From assembly GCF_003340565.1 (NCBI RefSeq), contig NZ_QPLK01000008.1:62001-126000 (forward strand): DNA of 64,000 nucleotides, given 5' to 3'. Source of the DNA: Rhodovulum sp. 12E13. Lineage in GTDB: Bacteria; Pseudomonadota; Alphaproteobacteria; Rhodobacterales; Rhodobacteraceae. Both the position numbers and the translations under genes were made by a program. How positions within the stretch are numbered: the stretch's first letter is position 1; every line of letters starts with the position of its first letter. The notes under the pieces were generated by a model. That model ran no database searches and was not told where the DNA came from. It saw nothing but the letters and a program-made list of their open reading frames with translations. This document shows positions 50,696-59,334 of this stretch, in pieces.

Positions 50696-51627
50696 TGGAC
50701 CTCTCCTCGATCAACTGGCTGCTGCTGCTCGCCTCGCTGATGGTCGCCTCCACACCCATCCTGCTCGCGGGGCTGGGCGAGCTGGTGGTCGAGCGGGCGG
50801 GCGTGCTCAATCTCGGTGTCGAGGGGATGATGATCACCGGCGCGGTCTGCGGCTTCGCCATCGGCTTCGAGACGGGCTCGGCGGTCTGGGGCTTCGCCGC
50901 GGCCGCGGGGGCGGGCGCGGCGCTCAGCCTCGTCTTCGGCGTGCTCACCCAGGTGCTGATGTCGAACCAGGTGGCGACGGGCCTCGCGCTGACGCTGTTC
51001 GGCCTCGGCCTGTCGTCGCTGATCGGGCAGGGCTATATCGGCGAGCGGGGGGTGAACGTGCCCGACGTGCCGCTGGGGCCGCTGGCCGATCTGCCGGTCA
51101 TCGGCCCCATTCTGTTCCGGCACGACGCGGTCGTGTATCTCTCGCTGCTGCTGTGCCTCGCGATCTGGCTCTTTCTCTACCGCTCGCGCGCGGGCCTCGT
51201 CCTGCGCTCGGTCGGCGAGAGCGCCCAGGCCGCCCACGCGCTCGGCACCAAGGTCGTGCGCATCCGCCTGACGGCCATCGCCTTCGGCGGCGCCTGCGCG
51301 GGGCTGGGCGGCGCCTACATCAGCCTCGTGCGCGTGCCGCAATGGACAGACGGGATGACCGCGGGGGCAGGCTGGATCGCGCTCGCCCTCGTCGTATTCG
51401 CCTCGTGGCGGCCGTGGCGGCTTCTGCTCGGCGCCTATCTCTTCGGCGGCCTGACCGTGTTGCAGCTCAACCTGCAGGCGGCGGGCGTCGCGCTGCCCGT
51501 CGAGTACTTGTCGATGGCCCCCTACATCCTCACGATCCTCGTGCTCGTGATCATCTCCTCCGGTCGGGGGCGGGCGGCGCTGGGTGCGCCGGCCGCCCTC
51601 GGGCGGAGCTTCCACGCGGCCGCCTGA
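50695..51627 (+). CDS. ABC transporter permease 2 (BmpA-type importer)
   Basis: 310 residues, about eight or nine spans. Second permease: ILLAGLGELVVERAGVLNLGVEGMMITGAVCGF carries the family NLGVEGMM loop, followed by LMSNQVATGLALTLFGLGLSSLIG and ESAQAAHALGTKVVRIRLTAIAFGGACAGLGGAYISLVRVPQW, the cytoplasmic EAA-like loop. The ATG at 50695 shares its A with the TGA of permease 1. Works with the two ABC domains upstream and the periplasmic binding protein downstream. Confidence 0.93.
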   Translation: MDLSSINWLLLLASLMVASTPILLAGLGELVVERAGVLNLGVEGMMITGAVCGFAIGFETGSAVWGFAAAAGAGAALSLVFGVLTQVLMSNQVATGLALTLFGLGLSSLIGQGYIGERGVNVPDVPLGPLADLPVIGPILFRHDAVVYLSLLLCLAIWLFLYRSRAGLVLRSVGESAQAAHALGTKVVRIRLTAIAFGGACAGLGGAYISLVRVPQWTDGMTAGAGWIALALVVFASWRPWRLLLGAYLFGGLTVLQLNLQAAGVALPVEYLSMAPYILTILVLVIISSGRGRAALGAPAALGRSFHAAA

Positions 51628-51656
51628 GCCGCCACCAACAGGGAGAGACGACTCCA

Positions 51657-52745
51657 ATGCTACGACGCACCTTCCTCGCCTCCAGCGCGCTCGCCGTCGG
51701 CTTCGGCACCGCCCTCGGCACCGCGGCCCTCGCGCAGGACGACCCGTTCAAGGCGGGTTTCATCTATGTCGGACCGATCGGCGACGGCGGCTGGACCTAC
51801 ACCCACAACGAGGGGCGCCTCGCGCTGGAGGAAGAGTTCGGCGACGGCATCGAGACCGTCTACCAGGAAAGCGTGCCCGAGGGCGCCGACGCGATCCGCG
51901 CCATGACGCAGATGGCGCTGTCGGGCGCCGACATCATCTTCGCCACCTCCTTCGGCTACATGGATCAGGTGCTCGAGGTGGCCGAGCAGTTCCCCGACGT
52001 GAAGTTCGAGCACGCCACCGGATACAAGCAGGCCGACAACGTCGCCACCTACTCCGCCCGCTTCTACGAGGGGCGCGCGGTGCAGGGGCACATCGCCGGC
52101 TCGATGACCGACACCAACATCGTGGGCTACATCGCCTCCTACCCGATCCCCGAGGTGATCCGCGGCATCAACTCGGCCTACATCCACGCGACGAAGGTCA
52201 ACCCCGACGTCGAGTTCCGCGTCGTCTGGGTCTACACGTGGTTCGACCCCGCCAAGGAGGCCGACGCCGCCACCGCGCTGATCGAGCAGGGCGCCGACGT
52301 GATCCTGCAGCACACCGACTCGACCGCGCCGCTGGCGGCCGCCGAGGCGGCGGGCGGGGTGATCGGCTTCGGCCAGGCCTCCGACATGGCGGCGTTCAAG
52401 CCTTCCCCGCGCGTGTCGTCCATCCTCGATGTCTGGGGCCCCTACTACATCGACCGCGTTCAGGCGGTGATGGACGGCACATGGGAATCGGGCGACACGT
52501 GGCACGGCATCGGCGAAGGCATGGTCGGCATCGGCGAGATCACCGACGCGGTGCCGGATGAGGTGCGGCAGGAGGCGCTGGCGCTGAAGGAGAGCATCGC
52601 CTCGGGCGAGTATCACCCCTTCACCGGCCCGCTGAACAAGCAGGACGGCACGCCATGGCTGGCCGAGGGCGAGACCGCCGACGACGGCACGCTGCTCGGC
52701 ATGAACTTCTATGTCGAGGGGCTGACGGGCGACATCCCGGAGTGA
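51657..52745 (+). CDS. BmpA-family basic membrane protein/substrate-binding protein
   Basis: 362 residues. N-terminal signal MLRRTFLASSALAVGFGTALGTAALAQ (Tat-like double Arg, AxA cleavage), then a PnrA/Med-type binding fold: AGFIYVGPIGDGGWTYTHNEGRLALEEEFG, ADIIFATSFGYMDQVLEVAEQFPDVKFEHATGY, NVATYSARFYEGRAVQGHIAG and ADVILQHTDSTAPLAAAEAAGGVIGFGQASDM. PnrA-like members bind purine nucleosides or nucleobases; in this operon xanthine, hypoxanthine or their nucleosides are likely (inference). GGGAGAG lies about 10 bases before the ATG. Last gene of the operon. Confidence 0.94.
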   Translation: MLRRTFLASSALAVGFGTALGTAALAQDDPFKAGFIYVGPIGDGGWTYTHNEGRLALEEEFGDGIETVYQESVPEGADAIRAMTQMALSGADIIFATSFGYMDQVLEVAEQFPDVKFEHATGYKQADNVATYSARFYEGRAVQGHIAGSMTDTNIVGYIASYPIPEVIRGINSAYIHATKVNPDVEFRVVWVYTWFDPAKEADAATALIEQGADVILQHTDSTAPLAAAEAAGGVIGFGQASDMAAFKPSPRVSSILDVWGPYYIDRVQAVMDGTWESGDTWHGIGEGMVGIGEITDAVPDEVRQEALALKESIASGEYHPFTGPLNKQDGTPWLAEGETADDGTLLGMNFYVEGLTGDIPE

Positions 52746-53056
52746 TCCTTCATCCGGGGTGGCCGCACGGGCGGCCCCCCCGCCACGAGCCGCTGCGGCG
52801 GGGCGCCATGGCCCACGCGAGGGGCGGGGCGCGGCCGGTCACCTCGCCGCGCCCGGTCACCTTGCCGCGCCCTGCGCCCTGATCCGGCACGCCCCTCGAT
52901 GACGAGCCGGCCCCACGCCCCCACAAGCGGGGGGGCCGGTTGCGCGCCGCGTAAACCCCGGTCGCCGCAGAGGCATCGCCCCCGGTCGCGTCGCTCGGTG
53001 CCCGGTCGGTGACCGCTCGGTGACCGGCGTTCGGGGGCGGAGCGGGTCCGCCGCCG
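52746..53056. other. Intergenic region after the purine operon
   Basis: 311 bases between convergent genes. A short hairpin GGCCGC-ACGG-GCGGCC at about 52762-52777, 17 bases past the BmpA stop, may end the operon. Four copies of CGGTCACC or its complement occur (52836, 52854, 53008, 53019), two in each orientation. No gene seen. Confidence 0.6.
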
Positions 53057-53563
53057 CTAGAGCGCGCCCAGGCCGAGGGGCAGCACCCATCGCACACCGG
53101 GCGCCATCGGCACGCCCTCGGCGCAGGCGGGCGGCGCGGCCGCGCCGGCCTGTCCTCGCTCGGCCGCGAGCGTGCCGGCGAGGCACGACCAGTCGGGCGT
53201 CTCTCGCTCCGCTATTCCCGGCCACGCCTCGTGGTTGATGAACACGATCTTGCGCGAGCCACCCGGCGCCAGCCGCACGGCCCGCACGAGCCCCGCATCG
53301 CCCGTGCAATCGTCGCCGCAGAGCGCCGCCATGTCGGGGATGTAGCGCAGCCTGTCCCAGTCCGAGACCGAGACCACGGTGAAGGCCGCCGACCCTACGG
53401 GCAGGGCCTGCTCCGTCCCCAGCGCGGCGTGGAGCGAGGGGGCCTCGTCGCCGAGGACAGCCACGCCCGAGGGCGGCCCGCCCTGGCCGAGGGCGAGCCA
53501 GGCGAGGCCCGCGACCGCCACGATTGCCAGCCCACCGAACACGATCCATGCCAACAGGCGCAT
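53057..53563 (-). CDS. Hypothetical membrane-anchored protein
   Basis: 168 residues, not recognised. MRLLAWIVFGGLAIVAVAGLAWLAL is a single N-terminal anchor or signal. The periplasmic part has an acidic patch and four Cys (MAALCGDDCTGDAGL, PDWSCLAG and PPACAEG), suggesting disulfides; also FTVVSVSDWDRLRYIP, and RKIVFINHEAWPGIAERETPDW. GGGAGGGG lies 5 bases before the ATG. Divergent from the AhpD-like gene. The function is unknown. Confidence 0.75.
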   Translation of the reverse strand: MRLLAWIVFGGLAIVAVAGLAWLALGQGGPPSGVAVLGDEAPSLHAALGTEQALPVGSAAFTVVSVSDWDRLRYIPDMAALCGDDCTGDAGLVRAVRLAPGGSRKIVFINHEAWPGIAERETPDWSCLAGTLAAERGQAGAAAPPACAEGVPMAPGVRWVLPLGLGAL

Positions 53564-53677
53564 TTCGCCCCTCCCCTTCTGCCGCCGCGCCATATCGAGC
53601 GGGGCTTGACCTGCGTCAAGGAAGCGTGGCGCGCCCGGGTCCACGGGAGGGGCGACCGCCGAAGCAAGGAGCCCCCG

Positions 53678-54031
53678 ATGGACTGGCCTGCCTCCATGAC
53701 CGACATGCGCACCCAGCTGCGCGCGCTGAACAAGGCGATCCCCGACGCGACGCGCGAATTCGGCGAGTTGTCGAGCACGGTGAAGCATACCGGCGCCCTC
53801 TCGGTGCGAGAGAAGGAGTGGATAGCTCTCGGCATCGCCATCGCGATGCGCTGCGAGCCCTGCATCGGCTTCCATGTAGAAGCGCTGGCCAAGGCCGGGG
53901 GCACCCGCGAGGAACTGGCCGACGTCCTCGGCATCGCGTTGCAGATGGGGGGCGGGCCATCGCTGATGTATGCCGCCAAGACACTGGCGGCGTGGGACCA
54001 GTTGGTGGCGGAGAAGGCCGCCGCCGAATAG
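53678..54031 (+). CDS. Carboxymuconolactone decarboxylase/AhpD-like protein
   Basis: 117 residues, all-helical AhpD fold. The redox pair and proton relay are visible in ALSVREKEWIALGIAIAMRCEPCIGFHVEALAKAGGTREELADVLGIALQMGGGPSLMYAAKTLAAWDQL: Cys-Glu-Pro-Cys (about residues 69-72) and the following His at 76, plus the earlier Glu. Such proteins act as peroxidase partners or alkylhydroperoxidases. AAGGAG precedes the ATG at 53678. Single gene; the physiological partner is not evident. Confidence 0.9.
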   Translation: MDWPASMTDMRTQLRALNKAIPDATREFGELSSTVKHTGALSVREKEWIALGIAIAMRCEPCIGFHVEALAKAGGTREELADVLGIALQMGGGPSLMYAAKTLAAWDQLVAEKAAAE

Positions 54032-54201
54032 GCCCCTCGCGTATGGTGGTCAGGCGCAGCGGTGCCGCCCGAACGCCCGGAGACTCACCGTTTCAGCCTC
54101 TGCCAGCGCCGAAACAGGCCGCGCAGGTGCCGCGTCAGATGGCCGCCCAGGGGTTGTCTCGGCGCGCCCCTGTAACACGCTGATGCGTGAAAGGAGACGC
54201 C

Positions 54202-54666
54202 ATGACACGCATCACAGCTCTCGCCTGCGTCGCACTGGCCTGCGGGTCCGCGGCCGCGCAGGCTCAATCGACCGATCTCGAGCGCTTCGAGGCCGCTGCC
54301 GAGGCGATGTCGGCGCAGATGTTCGCCCTGATCGCCGAGGAACGCCCCGCCCTGGCCGGCGCCCTGCCCGACACGGACTGGGGCCCCGCCTTCCGCGAGG
54401 CAGGCGCCTGCGTGCTCGATCGGATCCGCACAGCGACGTCCGACGACAATGTGGAGCGCATGCTCGGCGAGCTGGAGGGCCTTGCCGGCGCCGATTTCGG
54501 CTCGCTGGCCGAGATGCGCGCGGCGAACGACTCCACTGGCCCCGGCCTGCCGCAGGAGCGGATGATGCGGATCAATTCCGAGTGCGGAATGGAAGACGCG
54601 ATGCGCCGGCGCATGGTCGAGTCGGGCTTTCTGCAAGCGATGCAGCAGTCCCGGCAGGGCGGCTGA
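54202..54666 (+). CDS. Hypothetical secreted protein
   Basis: 154 residues. Signal peptide MTRITALACVALACGSAAAQA with AxA cleavage; mature part helical and acidic, with two Cys (GACVLDRIRTATSD and SECGMEDAM) that could form a disulfide. AAGGAG lies 6 bases before the ATG, which decides this start over an earlier in-frame GTG. I do not recognise a domain. Alone between non-coding stretches. Confidence 0.78.
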   Translation: MTRITALACVALACGSAAAQAQSTDLERFEAAAEAMSAQMFALIAEERPALAGALPDTDWGPAFREAGACVLDRIRTATSDDNVERMLGELEGLAGADFGSLAEMRAANDSTGPGLPQERMMRINSECGMEDAMRRRMVESGFLQAMQQSRQGG

Positions 54667-54989
54667 CGGCAAACACCTTCCACCTGCGACTGCGACAGCC
54701 GGATCGCTGGAAGGCTGCAGCGGCCGCGAGGAGCACGCCGCGCGCTCGCTCCGGGCCATGTCGGGCAGCAACCAGCCCGCAGCGACGCCGCACGCCCCGC
54801 CCCTCGCGCCCCTGGCCGTCGGCGGCGGGGGGACCGCTGCGGGCGCCGCCCGCAGGGTCGGAGAGCCGCCGGGAAGCCACCCGCCGCGGGCGCGCGGCCA
54901 GGGCCGGGTGAGGCGCCACCGCACGACGCGCCAGGCAAGCGATGCGGCGGCGAGCGCGCCCCGCGGGGTGCAAGCGCGCGTCGCCCCCG
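54667..54989. other. Intergenic region, no gene seen
   Basis: 323 bases between convergent genes. One strong hairpin, CTGCGGGC-GCC-GCCCGCAG at 54837-54855, may act as a terminator. Open frames here are antisense-like and unsupported. Confidence 0.6.
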
Positions 54990-57515
54990 TTATTCGGCCG
55001 CCTGCGCGTGCGTCGGCGCCGTGTCGGCGCGGATGCGCGCGTTCTGCGGGTCGTAGGGACTGTCCTCGGTCACCTCGGCGTCCCACAGACGGTCGAGCAT
55101 CTTGACCTGCAGGCGCGTGCCCGGCGCGGCGTAGTCGGGGCCGACATATCCCATTCCGATCTGCTTGCCGAAGGCGACCGACCAGCCGCCAGAGGTGAGC
55201 CGGCCGACACGGGCATCGCCGAAATAGAGCGCTTCGCGGCCCCACGGGTCGGCATCGTCCGGCCCGTCGATCAGGACGGTGACGCATTTCGAGCGGATGC
55301 CCGTCCGCTCCATCGCCGCCTTGCCGCGGAAGTCCTTGGAGAGATCCACGAAGCGCTCGAGGCCGGCCTCAAGCGGGGTCGCGTCGCGCCCGAGCTCGTG
55401 GCCGAAGGCGCGGTAGCTCTTTTCCTGCCGGAGCCAGTTCTGCGCCCGGCCCCCGACGAGTTTCAGGCCGTGCGCCTCGCCTGCCGCCATCAGCCGGTCG
55501 AACAGGTGATTCTGCATCTCGACGGGGTGGTGCAGTTCCCAGCCCAGCTCGCCGGTATAGGCCACGCGCACGGCCATGACCGGCACCATGCCGAGCTCGA
55601 TCCGCCGCATCGACAGCCAGGGGAAGCGCTTGTTCGACAACCGCGTGGCGGGGTCGGCATCGACCACCAGATCGCCCAGCAGGTCGCGTGCGCGCGGGCC
55701 CGCGACGGCGAAGACGCCCCATTGCGTCGTCACCTCGTGCGCCATCACGAAGGCACCGCCGGCCGCCATGAACTCCTCCGCCGCCTTTTGCAGCTCGTCG
55801 CCGTCATAGGCCGCCCAGGCGCCGGCCGAGACGAGGTAGTAGTCGTTCTCGCCCAGCCGGACGATGGTATACTCGGTGCGCGTCGTGCCCGCCTCGGTCA
55901 GCGCGTAGGTCAGGTTGATCCGCCCCACCCTGGGCAGCCGGTTGCAGGTGAACCAGTCGAGAAACGCCGTCGCCCCCGGCCCCGTCACCCGGTGCTTGGC
56001 GAAGGCCGAGGCGTCGATCATGCCGACGCCCCCGCGAATCGCGTCGGCCTCGGCCTTGGCATACTCCCACCAGCCGCCCCGGCGGAAGCTGCGGGCATCG
56101 TGGTCGAAGCTGTCTGGCGCATCCACCGGGCCGAAATAGTTCGGCCGCTCGAAGCCGTTCACCTGCCCGAACTGCGCGCCGCGCGCCTTCATCCGGTCGT
56201 AGCATGGCGCGGTGCGCAGCGGCCGGCACGCCTCGCGCTCCTCGTCGGGATGGTGGAGGATGTAGACGTGCGCATACGCCTCCTCGTTCTTGCGGGCGGC
56301 GTATTCCGTCGTCATCCACGGCCCGTAACGGCGCGGGTCGAGGCTGGCCATGTCGATCTCGGCTTCGCCCTCGGTCATCATCTGCGCGAGGTAGTGGCCG
56401 GTGCCGCCGGCCGCGGTGATCCCGAAGGAAAAGCCCTCGGCCAGCCACATGTTGCGCAGGCCCGGCGCGGGGCCGACGAGCGGGTTGCCGTCGGGCGTGT
56501 AGCAGATCGGGCCGTTGTAATCGTCCTTCAGGCCCACCGTCTCCGAACTCGGAATGCGGTGGATCATGCTCATGTATTCCTCCTCGATCCGCTCCAGGTC
56601 GAGGGGGAACAGGTCGGCGCGGAAGCTGTCGGGCACGCCATGCTCGAAGCAGGCCGGCGCGCCCTCCTCGTAGGGGCCGAGGATCCAGCCGCCCCGCTCC
56701 TCGCGCACGTACCACTTGGCGTCGGCGTCGCGCAGCACGGGGTGCTCTGGGTGATCCTTGCGCCAGGCCACCAGCGCCGGGTCGGGCTCGGTCACGATGT
56801 ACTGGTGCTCGACCGGGATCGCGGGGATCTTCAGCCCCAGCAGCCGCGCGGTGCGCTGGGCGTGGTTGCCCGTCGCCGTCACGACGTGCTCGGCGGTGAT
56901 CACCGCGCGTTCCTCGGTCGGCACGAGATTGCCGCCCCGGTCGGCCATCTTCGTGACCGTGACGCGCCACTCGCTGCCCGTCCACTCGTAGGCGTCGACC
57001 TGCCACTTCCGCTCGATCGTCACGCCGTGGAGGCGCGCGCCCTTGGCCATCGCCTGCGTCACGTCGGCGGGGTTGATGTAGCCGTCGGTCGGGTGGAAGA
57101 TCGCGCCCTCGAGATCCTCGGTGCGCACCAGCGGCCAGCGCTCCCTGATCTGCGCCGGGCTCAGCCACTCGTAGGGGATGCCCACGGTCTCGGCGGTGGA
57201 GGCGTAGAGCATGTATTCGTCCATGCGCGCCCGGCTCTGCGCCATCCGCAGGTTGCCCACGACGTAGAAGCCGGGGTTGAGGCCGGTCTCTTCCTCCAGC
57301 GTCTTGTAGAACTTCACCGAGTAGTCGTGGATGTGGGACGTCGCGTAGGACATGTTGAACAGCGGCAGCAGGCCCGCCGCGTGCCACGTCGAGCCGCTCG
57401 TCAACTCGTCGCGCTCCAGGAGCAGCGTGTCCCACCCCGCGCGGCCGAGATGGTAGGCGATCCCCGCCCCCACCGCGCCGCCGCCGACGACCAGAGCCCT
57501 CACATGCGTCTTCAT
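54990..57515 (-). CDS. FAD-dependent dehydrogenase with GcvT domain (dimethylglycine/sarcosine dehydrogenase-like)
   Basis: 841 residues. N-terminal DAO-type FAD domain: ALVVGGGAVGAGIAYHLGRAGWDTLLLERDELTSGSTWHAAGLL (Rossmann plus the GSTWHA flavin-attachment region). The FAD domain runs to about 410, then a bridging FAO_M segment, and a C-terminal GcvT/folate-binding part (about 470-830): SAFAKHRVTGPGATAFLDWFTCNRLP, YTGELGWELHHP, GLKLVGGRAQNWLRQEKSYRAFGHEL and a final barrel domain. Such enzymes oxidatively demethylate N-methyl amines and pass the one-carbon unit to tetrahydrofolate. Paired with a class-III aminotransferase gene 236 bases upstream; the exact substrate is unknown. Confidence 0.92.
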   Translation of the reverse strand: MKTHVRALVVGGGAVGAGIAYHLGRAGWDTLLLERDELTSGSTWHAAGLLPLFNMSYATSHIHDYSVKFYKTLEEETGLNPGFYVVGNLRMAQSRARMDEYMLYASTAETVGIPYEWLSPAQIRERWPLVRTEDLEGAIFHPTDGYINPADVTQAMAKGARLHGVTIERKWQVDAYEWTGSEWRVTVTKMADRGGNLVPTEERAVITAEHVVTATGNHAQRTARLLGLKIPAIPVEHQYIVTEPDPALVAWRKDHPEHPVLRDADAKWYVREERGGWILGPYEEGAPACFEHGVPDSFRADLFPLDLERIEEEYMSMIHRIPSSETVGLKDDYNGPICYTPDGNPLVGPAPGLRNMWLAEGFSFGITAAGGTGHYLAQMMTEGEAEIDMASLDPRRYGPWMTTEYAARKNEEAYAHVYILHHPDEEREACRPLRTAPCYDRMKARGAQFGQVNGFERPNYFGPVDAPDSFDHDARSFRRGGWWEYAKAEADAIRGGVGMIDASAFAKHRVTGPGATAFLDWFTCNRLPRVGRINLTYALTEAGTTRTEYTIVRLGENDYYLVSAGAWAAYDGDELQKAAEEFMAAGGAFVMAHEVTTQWGVFAVAGPRARDLLGDLVVDADPATRLSNKRFPWLSMRRIELGMVPVMAVRVAYTGELGWELHHPVEMQNHLFDRLMAAGEAHGLKLVGGRAQNWLRQEKSYRAFGHELGRDATPLEAGLERFVDLSKDFRGKAAMERTGIRSKCVTVLIDGPDDADPWGREALYFGDARVGRLTSGGWSVAFGKQIGMGYVGPDYAAPGTRLQVKMLDRLWDAEVTEDSPYDPQNARIRADTAPTHAQAAE

Positions 57516-57751
57516 CGGTCCACTCCCGTTCCAGGCTGGACGGCAGTGTTACAGGGCAGGCGGCGCGCTCTCCGCGCACAGCCGACGCAAGGAGAGAGAA
57601 AAACGACAGCCCGGCAAACGCCCCGGCTGCCCTCGCGGCTTGTGTGGCCGGCGCGATGCAGCCCGTCGCGAAAAGCGCCCGTCGCCACCCGCCAGATGGC
57701 CGGGCATGCATCCTTCGCTGCGTTCGCAGCGCGCGACTTCTGTTGCGGGTT

Positions 57752-59095
57752 TCAGGCGGCCGCTTCCAGCACCTCGGCGACGGCCTGTTCGACGGCGGTG
57801 CCGAGGCGGTCGGCGATCTCGTCGATCTCGGTGTCGCTGACGATGAAGGGGGGCGCGAGCAGCACGTGGTCGCCCCGCACCCCGTCGATCGTGCCGCCCA
57901 TCGGGTAGACCATCAGCCCCGCCCGCATCGCCGCCGCCTTGACCCGCGCGTGCAGCTTGAGCGACGGATCGAAGGGCGCCTTGCTCTCGCGGTCGGCCAC
58001 CAGTTCCACCCCACGGAACAGGCCGCGGCCGCGGATGTCGCCCACATGGGCGTGCTGGCCGAGCCGGCCGCGCAGCGCGGCGTCGAGCCGCGCGCCGGCC
58101 GCGCGCACCCGCGGCAGCATCCGCCCGTCGGTCAGGCGGGCGAGCACGGCGTTGGCCGCCGCCGCCGCCATGGGATGCCCGAGATAGGTATGCCCGTGCT
58201 GGAAGAAGCCCGAGCCCTGCGCCACCGCGTCGTAGATCTCGCCGGTGCAGAGCATCGCCCCGACCGGCTGGTAGCCCGCGCCGAGGCCCTTGGCGATGGT
58301 CAGGATGTCGGGCGAAACGCCATCTTCCTCGCAGGCGAAGAGATGGCCTGTGCGACCCATGCCGCACATGATCTCGTCGAGGATCAGCAGCACCCCGTGC
58401 GCGTCGCAGATCTCGCGGATGCGCTTCAGATAGCCCTCGACCGCCGGCACGGCGCCCGCCGTCGCCCCCACCACCGGCTCGCAGATGAAGGCCATGACCG
58501 TCTCGGGGCCGAGGCGCTGGATCTCTTCCTCCAGCGCGTTCGCCGCGCGCAGGCCGTAGGCGGCCGGGCTCTCGCCCGCTTCGCGCTCGCGGTACTCGTA
58601 ACAGGGCGCGATGTGATACCCCTCGGCCATGAGCGGCGCGAAGGGCTGGCGCCGCCACATGTTGCCGCCCGCGCCGAGCGCGCCCAGCGTATTGCCGTGG
58701 TAGCTCTGGCGGCGGGCGATCACCCGGTGCCGCTCCGGCTCGCCGATTTCGAGGAAATACTGGCGCGCGAGCTTGAGCGCGGCCTCGACCGCCTCGGACC
58801 CGCCCGAGACGGGATAGACCCGCGCCAGCCCCTCGGGGGCATGGGCGACGAGCGTCTCGGCCATGGCCTCGGCCGCCTCGGTGGTGAAGAAGCCGGTATG
58901 GGCCCAGGGCAGCGCCGCCATCTGGTCGGCGATGGCCGCCTTCACGCTCTCGTCGGAATGGCCGAGGCACGAGACGGCCGCGCCGCCGCAGGCGTCGAGG
59001 TAGCGCCGCCCCTGGGCGTCGATCAGGTGACAGCCCTCGCCCGAGACGGCCACGGGCAGCTCGGCACGGCAGTGGCGGGGAAAGAGGGCGGACAT
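57752..59095 (-). CDS. Class-III PLP-dependent aminotransferase
   Basis: 447 residues. Omega-amino-acid or diamine:pyruvate type aminotransferase. PLP Lys in ILTIAKGLGAGYQPVGAMLC (about residue 271), upstream LLILDEIMCGMGRTGHLFACE with the cofactor Asp, and YPVSGGSEAVEAALKLARQYF (phosphate-binding) plus RRQSYHGNTLGALGAGG. ATG at 59095 starts MSALFPRHCRAELPVAVSGEGCHLID. Probably transcribed with the FAD/GcvT dehydrogenase downstream, suggesting catabolism of an N-methylated or omega-amino compound (inference). Confidence 0.92.
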   Translation of the reverse strand: MSALFPRHCRAELPVAVSGEGCHLIDAQGRRYLDACGGAAVSCLGHSDESVKAAIADQMAALPWAHTGFFTTEAAEAMAETLVAHAPEGLARVYPVSGGSEAVEAALKLARQYFLEIGEPERHRVIARRQSYHGNTLGALGAGGNMWRRQPFAPLMAEGYHIAPCYEYREREAGESPAAYGLRAANALEEEIQRLGPETVMAFICEPVVGATAGAVPAVEGYLKRIREICDAHGVLLILDEIMCGMGRTGHLFACEEDGVSPDILTIAKGLGAGYQPVGAMLCTGEIYDAVAQGSGFFQHGHTYLGHPMAAAAANAVLARLTDGRMLPRVRAAGARLDAALRGRLGQHAHVGDIRGRGLFRGVELVADRESKAPFDPSLKLHARVKAAAMRAGLMVYPMGGTIDGVRGDHVLLAPPFIVSDTEIDEIADRLGTAVEQAVAEVLEAAA

Positions 59096-59334
59096 GGCAG
59101 CTCCGGCGGTGCGGGGTGAACGCGTCCGGTTTGGCACGACGCGCGGCCGTCGCCAAGATGCGCGACGTCGCGGGCGCGATGCGCGCCTGGAAACCGCCCG
59201 TTTCCGGGGCGTGCGATGCCGGGCAGCATGCCGGGCAGACCGCCCGCCCGCATCCCGCGCGGGATTGCGGCGGCGCGGGCAGCGGGATAACGCGAAGGAT
59301 GATCGCCCGCCCGCCGCAGCCGACCGATATTGCC

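Noticed and set aside
54667-54989. Small reverse-strand gene in the gap
   Set aside because: Frames are Arg/Pro-rich, lack a ribosome-binding site and have no domain signal.
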